DNA of 64,000 nucleotides from Micromonospora sp. LH3U1 (GTDB lineage Bacteria; Actinomycetota; Actinomycetes; Mycobacteriales; Micromonosporaceae): assembly GCF_028475105.1 (NCBI RefSeq), contig NZ_CP116936.1, positions 1,240,001-1,304,000 of the forward strand, given 5' to 3'. Positions 1 to 10,021 of this stretch are shown one piece after another. The translations under genes were made by a program, and so were the position numbers. The notes beneath the pieces are model-generated. The model ran no database searches and was not told where the DNA came from. It saw nothing but the letters and a program-made list of their open reading frames with translations. How positions within the stretch are numbered: position 1 is the stretch's first letter; each line of letters starts with the position of its first letter.

Positions 1-278
1 TCGACCCGACCAGTGTCCAGATCAGGGTGGAATTCCGAGCCGCTGGTGCCGACCACGCAGTGCCGGGGCCAGGACTCCACGAAGTCGGGCGGATCGCCGA
101 AATGCGCACCGGGGTCGACGTGGTAGTCCTTGGTGGCGACCACGTGCGCCCACCGGTCCGGCTCGGAGGTGAGCAGCCGGGAGATGCCGGCGGCCACCCC
201 CGCGCCGCCCACGACGGCCAGCGAGCCGCCCTCACAGAAGTCGTTCTGCACGTCCACGATGATCAGAGCGTTGGCCAT
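1..278 (-). CDS. pncA: Nicotinamidase, 3' end cut off by the window edge
   Basis: Hydrolyses nicotinamide to nicotinate in cytoplasmic NAD salvage, supplying the next gene, pncB. About 92 N-terminal residues are visible. The ATG at 278 has a good Shine-Dalgarno (GAGGAGAAGG) about 6 bases upstream. The N-terminus reads MANALIIVDVQNDFCEGGSL; DVQNDF carries the catalytic Asp (D9) of the isochorismatase-like fold. TKDYHVDPGAHF at about residues 49-60 carries the metal-binding Asp51, His53 and His59 pattern of mycobacterial PncA. The catalytic Lys and Cys lie beyond the edge. The gene follows pncB by about 50 bases on the same strand, so the two probably form one NAD-salvage operon. Confidence 0.9.
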   Translation of the reverse strand, partial: MANALIIVDVQNDFCEGGSLAVVGGAGVAAGISRLLTSEPDRWAHVVATKDYHVDPGAHFGDPPDFVESWPRHCVVGTSGSEFHPDLDTGRV

Positions 279-327
279 TGGGGGATCCTTCTCCTCGTGG
301 TCGGTCTGGGCGGAGTCCTGGACGAGT

Positions 328-1614
328 TCAGTCGGCGGGTACGACGGTGACCGGCACGGCCGGGTCGCCGGCCGAGAGCTTCAGCCCCTCCCACGGGATG
401 GAGATCAGGCATTCGCGCAGGTGCTCACGGGACTCGTCGAGGGTGGGCAGCGACACGGGCTCGCCGGCGACCACGAACGAGTGCTGGAGCATGCGGTCGT
501 TGGGCTGCCGGTCCGGCACGCCCTGCGGGACGATGATCTCCTCGGTGGCGGTGCCGGTCGGCTTGTGTCGACGAACCGCGACCTTCCGGCCGCCGATGGT
601 CGCCTTGTGCTCGGAGCGCTTCACCACCGGCCGTCCCTCGACCTCGACGAGCTTGTAGACCAGTCCGGCGGTCGGCGCACCTGAGCCGGTGACCACGGCA
701 GTGCCGGCGCCGTACATGTCGACCGGTTCGGCGGCCAGCGAGGCGATCGCGTACTCGTCCAGGTCACCGGAAACGATGATCTTGGTCTCGGTGGCGCCCA
801 GCGAGTCGAGCAGCTCCCGGGACTGCTGAGCGATGACCGCCAGGTCGCCCGAGTCGATCCGTATCGCCCGTAGCTCTGGCCCGGCCACCGCGATGGCGTT
901 GCGGATGCCCTGGCTGATGTCGTACGTGTCGACCAGCAGCGTGGTGTCCTTGCCCAACGTGGCGACCTGCGAGGCGAACGCCGCCCGCTCGTCGTCATGC
1001 AGCAGGGTGAACGCGTGCGCCGCGGTGCCCGCCGTCGGGATGCCGTAGCGCGCGCCGGCGGCGAGGTTGGACGTGAACCGGAACCCGGCCAGGTACGCGG
1101 CCCGCGCCGCGGCCACCGCCGCCTCCTCGTGCGCCCGACGCGACCCCATCTCGATCAGCGCCCGGCCCCGCGCCGCGGTCACCATCCGCGCCGCCGCTGC
1201 GGCCACCGCGCTGTCATGGTTGAGCACGGAGAGCGCCACCGTCTCCAGCACCACGCACTCGGCGAAACCGCCAGAGACGGTCAGGATCGGTGAGCCGGGG
1301 AAGAACAGTTCACCCTCGGCGTACCCGTCGATGTCGCCGGTGAAGCGGTAGTCGGTGAGCCAGGCCGCCGCCGCGTCGTCGACCACCCCGGTCCGCAGCA
1401 GGAAGTCGACCTCCGTGGGGTCGAATCGGAAGTCGCGGATCAGCTCGATCAGCCGGGCCGTGCCGGCGACCACGCCGTACCGCCGGCCGCTCGGCAACCG
1501 GCGGCTGAACACCTCGAAGACACAACGGCGGTCGGCGGTGCCGTCCTTCAGTGCCGCGCTGACCATGGTCAGCTCGTAGTGGTCGGTCAGCAGCGCGGGG
1601 CGGTGGGTACTCAC
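328..1614 (-). CDS. pncB: Nicotinate phosphoribosyltransferase
   Basis: Couples nicotinate with PRPP to give nicotinate mononucleotide, the committed step of the Preiss-Handler NAD pathway. The 428-residue protein has a normal length for the family. It shows the N-terminal TDHYELTM segment, GSRRAHEEAA near residues 157-166, GTAAHAF near 196-202 with the His (about H200) expected to be phosphorylated in this family, the IRIDSGDLA segment, and a PRPP-phosphate loop VVTGSGAP. The GTG start at 1614 sits six bases after a TAGGCT box, so the mRNA is probably leaderless. A mycobacterial pncB1 lies in the same place relative to clpS, mec, cysO and cysM, which supports orthology. Confidence 0.95.
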   Translation of the reverse strand: MSTHRPALLTDHYELTMVSAALKDGTADRRCVFEVFSRRLPSGRRYGVVAGTARLIELIRDFRFDPTEVDFLLRTGVVDDAAAAWLTDYRFTGDIDGYAEGELFFPGSPILTVSGGFAECVVLETVALSVLNHDSAVAAAAARMVTAARGRALIEMGSRRAHEEAAVAAARAAYLAGFRFTSNLAAGARYGIPTAGTAAHAFTLLHDDERAAFASQVATLGKDTTLLVDTYDISQGIRNAIAVAGPELRAIRIDSGDLAVIAQQSRELLDSLGATETKIIVSGDLDEYAIASLAAEPVDMYGAGTAVVTGSGAPTAGLVYKLVEVEGRPVVKRSEHKATIGGRKVAVRRHKPTGTATEEIIVPQGVPDRQPNDRMLQHSFVVAGEPVSLPTLDESREHLRECLISIPWEGLKLSAGDPAVPVTVVPAD

Positions 1615-1620
1615 CGCCCC

Positions 1621-1626
1621 AGCCTA
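1621..1626 (-). promoter_or_regulatory. Leaderless-type -10 box of pncB
   Basis: TAGGCT on the minus strand is followed by six bases and then the GTG start of pncB. This is the spacing at which transcription would begin at the start codon. No convincing -35 box was seen. Confidence 0.5.
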
Positions 1627-1630
1627 AGGT

Positions 1631-4309
1631 TCAGCTCCGGTCGCTGCCGTCGTGGCCCGGGATAGCGCGCAGCGCGGCCCACAGCTCGGCCCGGCCGGTC
1701 ACGCCGAGCTTGGCGTAGATCCGCTGGAGGTGGTTCTCCACAGTGCGCGCCGAGAGGTAGAGCCGTTCGGCGATGGCCCGGCTGGGCGCACCGTGCGCGG
1801 CGAGACGGGCCACCTGCCACTCCCGCTCGGTGAGCACCGGCGCGCCCGCCTCCAGTGCCGGCGTCCGGATCAGGTCACAGCGCCCGAGCAACCCGGCCAG
1901 GCGTTCCCGGGCATCGTTGGCCGCCGCCGAGTGCTCCCGGCGTAACCGCTGCACGGCCTGGGAGGTGGCCTCGGCTGCGTACACGCTCAAATCGAGCGCG
2001 GCATAGTCGTCGGCGACCGCGAGCAGATCTGTGGCGGAGTCGGTCACCGCGGCGCGGGCGTGCCGGGCCAGCAGCGGCGGGAGCACCCCGTCGACCCGCT
2101 CGGAGAGCTCGGCGAGGCGCTGCGCGACGGTGCGCCGACCACCATCGGAGCAGGTGGGCCCGACCGGCATGCCGGCCTGATCCAGCCGGACGAGATCGTG
2201 TAGGACGTGCACCTCGTGCCCGGCGAAACCATCCGACCGCAGCCGGTCCACCAGGTCGCCGAGGTGCTTGACCGCGCCCGGCAGGTCGCCCGACGCGGCG
2301 AGCGTCGCACCCCGGGCCTGCTCCAGCCACGGGTAGAGCACGGCCATGCCCGGCGCGTGGGTGCGGTCCGCCTCGGCCATCGCCGCGGCCGCCTGCGCGG
2401 CGTCACCGCGCAGCGCCGCCGACTGGGCGCGCTCGGCCTGGGCCAGACCGGCGTAGACCCGGCTGGTGGCCAGCACCGCGCAGGCACCCAGCGAGGCCCG
2501 CATGGCCGCGTCGCTCTGCCCGCGCAGCCGGCACGCGTACGCCTGAAGGATGGCCAGGTAGCCGGTGCCGAGCCGGAAGTCCCCGGCACCAGCCAGGTCG
2601 GCGAACTCGTCCGCCACGATCGCGTCGATCCCGGCCAGGTCGCCGGTGAGCATGAGCCTGGTGCCCCGGGCCAGCTCCAGGGCCAGTTGCAGGTACGGCA
2701 TGTCGGTGCGCCAGTTGGCAGCGGCGGAGTGCACCTGGGCGATCGCCTTACCGCTGCGGTTCAGTTGGCCCTGCGCGGCCTGGACATACGCGATGGTGGA
2801 ACGGGCCAGCTCGCGGGCGGCGACGCCGGCCGCCGGCCGGTCCAGTACGCGTTGGCTGAGCCGCACCGCAGTGTCCGTGTCGAGTCGGTGCAGGCGCATG
2901 ATCGCTTCGAAGGCGTGCACCCGGGACCGGTCGGCGGAGTCGCTGACCTGCTCGACCCGGCTCGCGATCTCCTCCACCGTGGACTCCCGGCTCAGCCCCC
3001 AGTAGCTGACCATCCCGCGCACGGTCAGCCAGCGGCACAGCCGTCGCTCGTCGCCGGGCTCGGGAGTCACCGCGTCGAGGACGTCGATCGCCTCGTCGGG
3101 CCGGTCGGCGAACATCAGGATGGTCGCCAGCAGTTCGGCCGCGTCGGAGCCGCCGTCCGCGTTCAGCGCGGCACGCGCCAGGCGGGTGGCCAGCGGCACG
3201 TCGTAGCGGGTGAACGCCTGGACCGCGGCGTCCACCAGCAGGGCCGGGTCCTGTGCGGTGCCCGAGTCGAGTCGCCAGACGGCCACCCGCAGCAGGTCGT
3301 CGCGGCGGCGCTTGCCGACCTGCTCCAGCAGCTCCGCGAGGTGTGCCTGAAGTCGGCGGGTACGGCTGACCGGGCAGCGTCGGCGCATCACCTCGCCGTA
3401 GAGCGGGTGAGCCAACCGGACGTTGGTCCGCCGGTCGTGCTGGACCACGCTGATCAGCCCGCGTTCCTCCGCGGTCTCCACGTCCACCTGGTCGGCGGCC
3501 TGCTTGAGCAGGTGCAGGCCGAGTGGTTCGCCGAACGCCACCAGCTCGACGACCGCGCGGACGCCGTCGGTGAGCTTCCCGACCCGGGTGTCGATCAGGT
3601 CGGTCAGGTTGGGCGCCAGCTCCAGTCGCCCGGTCCACTTCCAGATCCCGTAGGTCTGCTTCAACTCCGCGCTGCCGCTGGCGGCGTGCACCAACTCCCG
3701 CAGCAGCAGCGGATTTCCTGCCGACAGCCGGCCGAGCCGGTCGGCCGAGTTGTCATCGACCGGGCCGCCCAGGATCGCCGCCAGCAGGCCAGCGGTCTCC
3801 GCCTGCGGCATCGGGGTCAGCTCGACGTGCTCGACCAGGTCGTCGGTCCAGAGTGCGCGGATCGGCAGCGGGATCTGCTCGCCGTCGCGCAGGGTGCCGA
3901 CCACGGTAGCGTTCTCCGCGCGGGCGACCAGGTGCACGAGTGCCGCCGAGGGCGGATCGAGCAGGTGGGCATCGTCGATGGCGAGCACGATCCGTCGGCC
4001 AGCCGCCTGCTGTTGCAGCACGTTGAGCGCCCAGCGCAGGATGCCGGCGGGGGAGAGGCCCTGAGGCTGCTCGGCGGGGAGGACCTGCACCAGCCCGCCG
4101 AACGGCAGCGCGGCGGTGGTGGCGCTGGCCGCGATGGTCCAGATGGCGAACCGGTCGGTGGGCAGGGCGCTGACGCCCTCGCGCAGCAACCGGCTCTTGC
4201 CGATGCCCGCGCTGCCGCTGAAGAAGAGCCCTCGGCCAGCCTCGCCGGTGACCGCCGCCAGCAGGCGGTTCAGCTCATCGGTCCGGCCGACGAACCTCCA
4301 TGGACTCAT
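1631..4309 (-). CDS. Large LuxR-family (LAL-type) ATPase transcription regulator
   Basis: A DNA-binding regulator of about 892 residues built like the LAL/MalT-type STAND ATPases. Walker A is GSAGIGKS at about residues 32-39 and Walker B is LAIDDAHLL at about 109-117. A long alpha-helical, TPR-like middle follows. The last 60 or so residues form a LuxR helix-turn-helix (LTEREWQVARLAAHGAPSRA, then TVENHLQRIYAKLGV). The ATG at 4309 was chosen because it begins MSPWRFVGR, where family members start; a GTG at 4354 would add 15 residues. It ends 17 bases before the pncB start, so read-through into NAD salvage is possible. The target and ligand cannot be told from sequence. Confidence 0.88.
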   Translation of the reverse strand: MSPWRFVGRTDELNRLLAAVTGEAGRGLFFSGSAGIGKSRLLREGVSALPTDRFAIWTIAASATTAALPFGGLVQVLPAEQPQGLSPAGILRWALNVLQQQAAGRRIVLAIDDAHLLDPPSAALVHLVARAENATVVGTLRDGEQIPLPIRALWTDDLVEHVELTPMPQAETAGLLAAILGGPVDDNSADRLGRLSAGNPLLLRELVHAASGSAELKQTYGIWKWTGRLELAPNLTDLIDTRVGKLTDGVRAVVELVAFGEPLGLHLLKQAADQVDVETAEERGLISVVQHDRRTNVRLAHPLYGEVMRRRCPVSRTRRLQAHLAELLEQVGKRRRDDLLRVAVWRLDSGTAQDPALLVDAAVQAFTRYDVPLATRLARAALNADGGSDAAELLATILMFADRPDEAIDVLDAVTPEPGDERRLCRWLTVRGMVSYWGLSRESTVEEIASRVEQVSDSADRSRVHAFEAIMRLHRLDTDTAVRLSQRVLDRPAAGVAARELARSTIAYVQAAQGQLNRSGKAIAQVHSAAANWRTDMPYLQLALELARGTRLMLTGDLAGIDAIVADEFADLAGAGDFRLGTGYLAILQAYACRLRGQSDAAMRASLGACAVLATSRVYAGLAQAERAQSAALRGDAAQAAAAMAEADRTHAPGMAVLYPWLEQARGATLAASGDLPGAVKHLGDLVDRLRSDGFAGHEVHVLHDLVRLDQAGMPVGPTCSDGGRRTVAQRLAELSERVDGVLPPLLARHARAAVTDSATDLLAVADDYAALDLSVYAAEATSQAVQRLRREHSAAANDARERLAGLLGRCDLIRTPALEAGAPVLTEREWQVARLAAHGAPSRAIAERLYLSARTVENHLQRIYAKLGVTGRAELWAALRAIPGHDGSDRS

Positions 4310-4506
4310 CCGCGCAGCATATCGATCGGAATCCGTCCGCGCCCGAACCGTCACCCAACGAAGTTGAGTAATCGCACAATTACCGGTGAGTATCCGAGGT
4401 GTTCCGCCCGGCTATCGGCCCGCCCGTAGTCTTCCGACATCCGGGTTTCCTCGCCGGAATTTTCAGACGACCGGGCAACCGGTCACCTGCCCTGGGAGGC
4501 CGCCTG

Positions 4507-6057
4507 ATGAAGCAGGGCCCTCTCCCCTCGGTCGAGTCGCCGGACGACATGGCCAGCCCAACCGACCTGCCCAGCTGCGGCCCGCTGCCCACCCGGGTGG
4601 GCGTGACCGGCCCCGGCCCGGAGGAGCCGCTCGGCGTGGTGGCCGTCGGCCCGGCCGGTGCCGAGCGGCGCGCCGTGCTCGCCACCCTGCTGGGGCTCGA
4701 CCCGGTCATGCTCACCGTGCCGGCGGGCAGTTGGTTGGTGGTGCGCGACGCCAAGGTGCCCACCCGGGCGGCGTTCGTGCCGGGTTACCGGCTGCCGCAC
4801 TCGTATGGCGCGGACCGAGACGCCGCCGGCCCGGCACTGGCCCGTCCGCCCCGGCGGGTCGAGCTGAGCGTGCCGGAGCCACTGTTGCGGCACTTCACCC
4901 TCATCGACGTTCCGGACACCGTCACGCTCGGCCTGGCCGGCAACCGGGTGCTGCTCGACGCGGTGGGCCGAGCCGGTGCGCTGCTCTTCGTGATCGCCGC
5001 CGACCAGGCGTTCACCGCCGCTGAGCTGAACCTGCTCGCCGAGGTCGCCCCGACCTCGGTGGAGGTCGTCTTCGCGGTCACCCCCGGTGCGGCGGGTTGG
5101 GCCCCGCTGACCGACGGCGCGGCGACTACGGAGGGCGCGGGGGCGTCCGTCCCGTCGGCCGGCAGTGGCGCCACAGAGATGGATGCGGCCGCGGTGACCG
5201 TTGCGGCGCACCGGGCGGCGCTACTGGCCGCGGTGCCGTCACTGGCCGGAGCGCGGTGGTGCCCGGTCGACGACGCCGAGTCCGCCGCCGACCTGCGGCG
5301 GACTCTGGTGGGTTGGTCGTCGCGTGAGGGGTTGCAGCGGGCCAGCGTCGACCCACCGGTGCTGCCAGGCCAGCACGGCCGGGTCGTGGTGGCCGCCGAC
5401 CCGGGGGACTGGTCCGAGCGGCTCGACCGGCACACCCGCTCGTGTGCGCAGCGGATCCGCCAGCACCTCGCATTGGAACTGGCGAACATCCACCTGCGGG
5501 CAGTCCAGGAGATCGTGTTCGGGGTCGGTTGCGCGGGCCTACCGGACCTACTGGACCGGGAGATGGCGGCGTTGTCGCTGTTGGCCACCGCGCAGTGCGA
5601 CCAGGCGGTGCGCGGCATCATGGCCGACGTCGCGACCCGGGTGCTCGGCGCGCCGCCGACCGAAGGTGTGCGACGGCGGATCGCCACCGCCGTGCAGTAC
5701 GGTCTGGCCGATCACCGGCCCGGCCACGAGCTGGACAAGGTTCTGCTCATCACCAGCACCGCGGGGGTGGCCGGCCTGACCGGCCCGGACGCCATCGATG
5801 CTCTTGCCAGCTATCCGACGGCGTCCCGCGACGAGGTGCTCCCGCCGGTCGCGGTGGCGCTCTCCGGCGGGTGCTGGCAGCAGTGGCGTACGCCCGGCAA
5901 CGACGACCACAGCGCAGCGCGGGCCTGGTCCCAGCGGGCGGTGCGCGAGGTCGAGTTGGGGTTGTCCCGGGAGATCTCCCGACGGTTCGAGGTGATCCGC
6001 CTCTCGCTGGGCGCGGTGCTCTCCGATGCAATCGATCACGGCATCCTGCTCGCCTGA
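4507..6057 (+). CDS. Degenerate dynamin-like GTPase-fold protein
   Basis: About 516 residues; the ATG at 4507 follows a GGGAGG ribosome site. No named family was recognised with certainty. Near residues 38-55 the segment [20 protein letters not shown] sits where a P-loop should be but lacks [19 protein letters not shown] resembles a G3/switch II segment, and [23 protein letters not shown] a following helix of dynamin-like proteins. The C-terminal half ([20 protein letters not shown] and [19 protein letters not shown]) is long and helical. I infer a nucleotide-binding-defective relative of bacterial dynamin-like proteins. It is divergent from the regulator at 4309 and upstream of clpS. A wholly different fold is possible. 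Confidence 0.5.
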   Translation: MKQGPLPSVESPDDMASPTDLPSCGPLPTRVGVTGPGPEEPLGVVAVGPAGAERRAVLATLLGLDPVMLTVPAGSWLVVRDAKVPTRAAFVPGYRLPHSYGADRDAAGPALARPPRRVELSVPEPLLRHFTLIDVPDTVTLGLAGNRVLLDAVGRAGALLFVIAADQAFTAAELNLLAEVAPTSVEVVFAVTPGAAGWAPLTDGAATTEGAGASVPSAGSGATEMDAAAVTVAAHRAALLAAVPSLAGARWCPVDDAESAADLRRTLVGWSSREGLQRASVDPPVLPGQHGRVVVAADPGDWSERLDRHTRSCAQRIRQHLALELANIHLRAVQEIVFGVGCAGLPDLLDREMAALSLLATAQCDQAVRGIMADVATRVLGAPPTEGVRRRIATAVQYGLADHRPGHELDKVLLITSTAGVAGLTGPDAIDALASYPTASRDEVLPPVAVALSGGCWQQWRTPGNDDHSAARAWSQRAVREVELGLSREISRRFEVIRLSLGAVLSDAIDHGILLA

Positions 6058-6205
6058 CGGCGTGGCCGCTCCTCGGTCCGGGTCCGCACCGCACCGCGCG
6101 TCCGATGACGTCCGGGGCGGGTCGGGGGTGCCCGGGGTGGGCGATCCACGCCGGGCCGGCGTTCCGGTTCCTCGGTTCCGGGAAACCGGTGGCACGATGG
6201 GGGGC

Positions 6206-6496
6206 ATGGCGGCTCCGCAGGTTGCACCGGTCGAGACGCCGGCCACTGATGAGGTGCCGGCGTCCGACCGGCAGTGGGTGACGATCGTGTGGGACGACCC
6301 GGTCAATCTGATGACGTACGTGACCTGGGTCTTTCAGAAGCTTTTCGGCTACAGCCGGGAGAGGGCCGAGCAACTGATGCTGGACGTGCATCACAAGGGC
6401 CGTGCCGTGGTCTCCACCGGTGCCCGGGAGCGGATGGAGCACGACGCGTCGCAGCTGCACGCGTACGGGCTGTGGGCGACGGTGGACCGATCGTGA
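6206..6496 (+). CDS. clpS: ATP-dependent Clp protease adaptor ClpS
   Basis: Small cytoplasmic adaptor that hands N-degron proteins to the ClpC/ClpA unfoldase. The 96-residue protein carries the ClpS core: [19 protein letters not shown], where the DDPVN segment lines the N-degron pocket, followed by [19 protein letters not shown] and a C-terminal GLWATV strand. ATG 6206 was preferred; an in-frame ATG at 6197 adds three residues. The stop is shared with a GTG at 6493 of the next gene, so clpS and the DUF2017 gene are translationally coupled. The pair precedes mec-cysO-cysM as in mycobacteria. Confidence 0.93.
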   Translation: MAAPQVAPVETPATDEVPASDRQWVTIVWDDPVNLMTYVTWVFQKLFGYSRERAEQLMLDVHHKGRAVVSTGARERMEHDASQLHAYGLWATVDRS

Positions 6497-6498
6497 GC

Positions 6499-6993
6499 AT
6501 GTTCCGTCGCCAGGCCGGCCGCTACGTCGCCACCTTCGCCGTCGACGAGGTGCGGGTGCTGCGCAAGGTCGCCTCCGAGGTGGTCGGCCTGCTCACCGAT
6601 GGCTTCGACCACACCGACCCGGTCGTGGGTCGGCTCTTCCCGGCGGTCTATCCGCAGGACGCTCCCGGCACGGCCGAGTTCCGCCGCTACACCGAGGGCG
6701 ACCTGAAGACCGGGAAGATCGATCAGGCGGGGGCGATCCTTGCCGCGCTGCCCGACGATGCCGGCGGTGAGGTGCGGTTGGACGCCGAGGCGGCCGAGGC
6801 GTGGTTGCGGGCGCTGAACGACGCCCGCCTCGCGATGGGCGTCCGACTGGAGATCAAAGACGGCACGGACCTGGGTGAGGAGTTGGACGACGCGGTCGCT
6901 GACGACCCGGGTTCCAGCCGGGTGTTCCAGCTTTCGGTCTACGCGTACCTCGGGTATTTGCAGGAATCGCTGCTCAACGCCTTGATCGACTAA
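6499..6993 (+). CDS. DUF2017 family protein
   Basis: A 164-residue protein beginning MFRRQAGRYVATFAVDEVRV, the counterpart by position and sequence style of M. tuberculosis Rv1332. Function is unknown; in actinobacteria it stays beside clpS. The protein is acidic and soluble without signal or membrane segments, and a C-terminal helix (VFQLSVYAYLGYLQESLLNA) looks like a packing helix. An alternative GTG at 6493 overlaps the clpS stop (GTGA), the usual arrangement for coupled translation, and would add two residues. Confidence 0.8.
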   Translation: MFRRQAGRYVATFAVDEVRVLRKVASEVVGLLTDGFDHTDPVVGRLFPAVYPQDAPGTAEFRRYTEGDLKTGKIDQAGAILAALPDDAGGEVRLDAEAAEAWLRALNDARLAMGVRLEIKDGTDLGEELDDAVADDPGSSRVFQLSVYAYLGYLQESLLNALID

Positions 6994-7032
6994 GCGTGAC
7001 CGGCACCACTTCGGTCCGTGCTCATCAGGCGT

Positions 7033-7038
7033 TAGGCT
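7033..7038 (+). promoter_or_regulatory. Leaderless-type -10 box of mec
   Basis: TAGGCT ends seven bases before the GTG start at 7046. A weak TTCGGT stands about 17 bases upstream as a possible -35 box. The spacing fits a leaderless transcript beginning at mec. Confidence 0.5.
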
Positions 7039-7045
7039 GGTCCAC

Positions 7046-7534
7046 GTGCTGAGTATCGACCGGTCGATCATCGACGCGATCGTCGCCCACGCGCGCCGGG
7101 ATCACCCCGACGAGGCGTGCGGCGTGGTCGCCGGTCCCGTCGGCAGCGACACCCCGACCCGGCACATCCCGATGGACAATGTCGCGCGGTCGATGACCTT
7201 CTACGAGTTCGACTCGATGGAACACCTGCGGGTGTGGCGGGAGATGGACGACCGGGACGAGGAGCCCGTGGTCATCTACCACTCGCACACCGCCACCGAG
7301 GCATACCCGTCGCGGACTGATGTCTCGTTCGCCGGTGAGCCGGGTGCGCACTACCTGCTCGTCTCGACCCGTGAGCCCGACGCGGAGGAGATCCGGTCGT
7401 TCCGGATCGTCGACGGCGTGGTCACCGAGGAGCCGGTCCGGGTCGTGGGGGCCGGCGTCGATCCGCACGCCGTCCAGTCGTACATGTTCGGGCAGAGCCC
7501 GGCGACGGTCGACTACGAGTGTTCCGGCCGCTGA
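7046..7534 (+). CDS. mec: Mec-type JAMM metalloprotease (CysO-cysteine hydrolase)
   Basis: Zinc protease of the JAB1/MPN/Mov34 class. In M. tuberculosis the orthologue releases cysteine from the CysO-cysteine adduct. The 162-residue protein shows the JAMM signature HSHTATEAYPSRTD at about residues 79-92 (two metal-binding His and the Asp), with the catalytic Glu expected in HPDEACGVV near residue 23. The next genes are cysO and cysM, so the whole CysO-thiocarboxylate route is encoded in order. Here it may also have to trim the extended CysO tail (see cysO). The GTG start is supported by the leaderless promoter just upstream. Confidence 0.9.
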   Translation: MLSIDRSIIDAIVAHARRDHPDEACGVVAGPVGSDTPTRHIPMDNVARSMTFYEFDSMEHLRVWREMDDRDEEPVVIYHSHTATEAYPSRTDVSFAGEPGAHYLLVSTREPDAEEIRSFRIVDGVVTEEPVRVVGAGVDPHAVQSYMFGQSPATVDYECSGR

Positions 7535-7600
7535 CCCGTCAGCGTCCGCACCCTTCTCGTCCCGTCACCGTAGGCACACCTGATCGAGGAGCTCGACATC

Positions 7601-8943
<1,343 letters not shown>

Positions 8944-8965
8944 CCGAATTGGTCTTCCCACGTGC

Positions 8966-8991
8966 GGGCCGTCGATGTACGTCGACGGCCC
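8966..8991 (+). terminator. Hairpin after cysM
   Basis: Perfect 10-bp stem GGGCCGTCGA / TCGACGGCCC with a six-base loop, 22 bases after the cysM stop. It has no T-tract, as is common in actinobacterial terminators. Confidence 0.55.
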
Positions 8992-9019
8992 GTACGCTGC
9001 CCGCCGCACCGTGAGCGGG

Positions 9020-9035
9020 TGTCACGTTCGTGACA
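9020..9035. promoter_or_regulatory. 16-bp palindrome, candidate operator
   Basis: TGTCACGTTCGTGACA is a perfect inverted repeat (7-bp arms, 2-bp centre) in the cysM to MBL-fold gene interval. A TAGGCT box lies at 9075-9080. The form suits a dimeric regulator, but the factor is unknown. Confidence 0.4.
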
Positions 9036-9167
9036 ACTTCCGTTGGATCATTCTTGCTGCCGGGTGCTCCAGCGTAGGCTGCGCAGCGTGACGTACGCGT
9101 CGGTAGAGATCATGTCTGAGGCAACGGCCGGCACGGATGCTACTGACAGTAACAGCGAGACAACTCG

Positions 9168-9911
9168 ATGCGACTGACCGTTCTGGGAAGCGCCGGCAGT
9201 TTTCCTGGCCCCGAGTCGCCCTGCTCGGCCTATCTCGTCGAGGCCGACGGCTTCCGGCTCCTGGTCGACTTCGGTTCGGGGTCGCTGTCCAGCCTCCAGC
9301 GGTACGCGGGGCTGCACGCCCCGGACGCGATCCTGCTGACCCATCTGCACTGCGACCACATGTTCGACGCCGTGTTGTACGTGGTGGTGCGCCGGTACGC
9401 CCCGGACGGCCCCTTCCCGGCACTGCCGGTGTACGCGCCCTCCGGTGCCCCGGACCGGCTCAGTGCCGCCTACGGCGACGAAAGTTCGGTGGAGGACGTC
9501 TACCAGTTCTACGCCCTGCAGCCGGGCACCTTCCCGATCGGCCCGTTCGCGGTCACCGTCGACCGGGTCAATCACCCCGTCGAGACGTACGGGGTGCGGC
9601 TGGAGCACGGCGGCCGGTCGCTGTGCTATTCGTCGGACACCGCGCCCTGTGAGGCGCTGCTGCGGCTGGCCCAGAACGCCGACGTCTTCCTCTGCGAGGC
9701 CAGCTACCTCGACGGCATGGACAACCCGCCGGATCTGCACCTGACCGGCCGCGAGGCTGGTGAGGCGGCGACGAAGGCCGAGGTGGGCCGGCTGCTGCTC
9801 ACCCATCTCGTGCCTGCCTGGGGCAGCGAGGCGCACACGTTGGAGTCGGCCGCCACGGCGTACACCGGACCGATCGACGTGGTGCGACCCGGCGCCAGTT
9901 ACGACGTCTGA
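9168..9911 (+). CDS. Metallo-beta-lactamase-fold phosphodiesterase-like hydrolase (Rv1339-type)
   Basis: Soluble 247-residue metallohydrolase. The metal signature HLHCDH is at residues 59-64, and later ligands are expected in VNHPVETYG, CYSSDTAPC and LLLTHLVPAW. By sequence style and position between cysM and rph it matches M. tuberculosis Rv1339, reported as an atypical cyclic-nucleotide phosphodiesterase; RNase Z-like activity is the alternative. The murI and rhomboid genes that separate cysM from this gene in M. tuberculosis are absent. The ATG has only a weak ribosome site. Confidence 0.82.
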   Translation: MRLTVLGSAGSFPGPESPCSAYLVEADGFRLLVDFGSGSLSSLQRYAGLHAPDAILLTHLHCDHMFDAVLYVVVRRYAPDGPFPALPVYAPSGAPDRLSAAYGDESSVEDVYQFYALQPGTFPIGPFAVTVDRVNHPVETYGVRLEHGGRSLCYSSDTAPCEALLRLAQNADVFLCEASYLDGMDNPPDLHLTGREAGEAATKAEVGRLLLTHLVPAWGSEAHTLESAATAYTGPIDVVRPGASYDV

Positions 9912-10021
9912 CCCACCACGTCCTGCGTGGGACGGCGGGGCCGCGGTGTTGTGCCGTAGTGTTCGCCGGCCGGTCAGCGGACCGTCGCCTGGCGCACCGG
10001 TGGCACCCGCACGGTGTGGGC

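Noticed and set aside
2207..4429. A 740-codon open frame on the plus strand opposite the LuxR-type regulator
   Set aside because: Its translation is rich in Arg, Gly, Gln and His with no family features, while the opposite strand encodes a complete LAL regulator. It is a GC-driven shadow.
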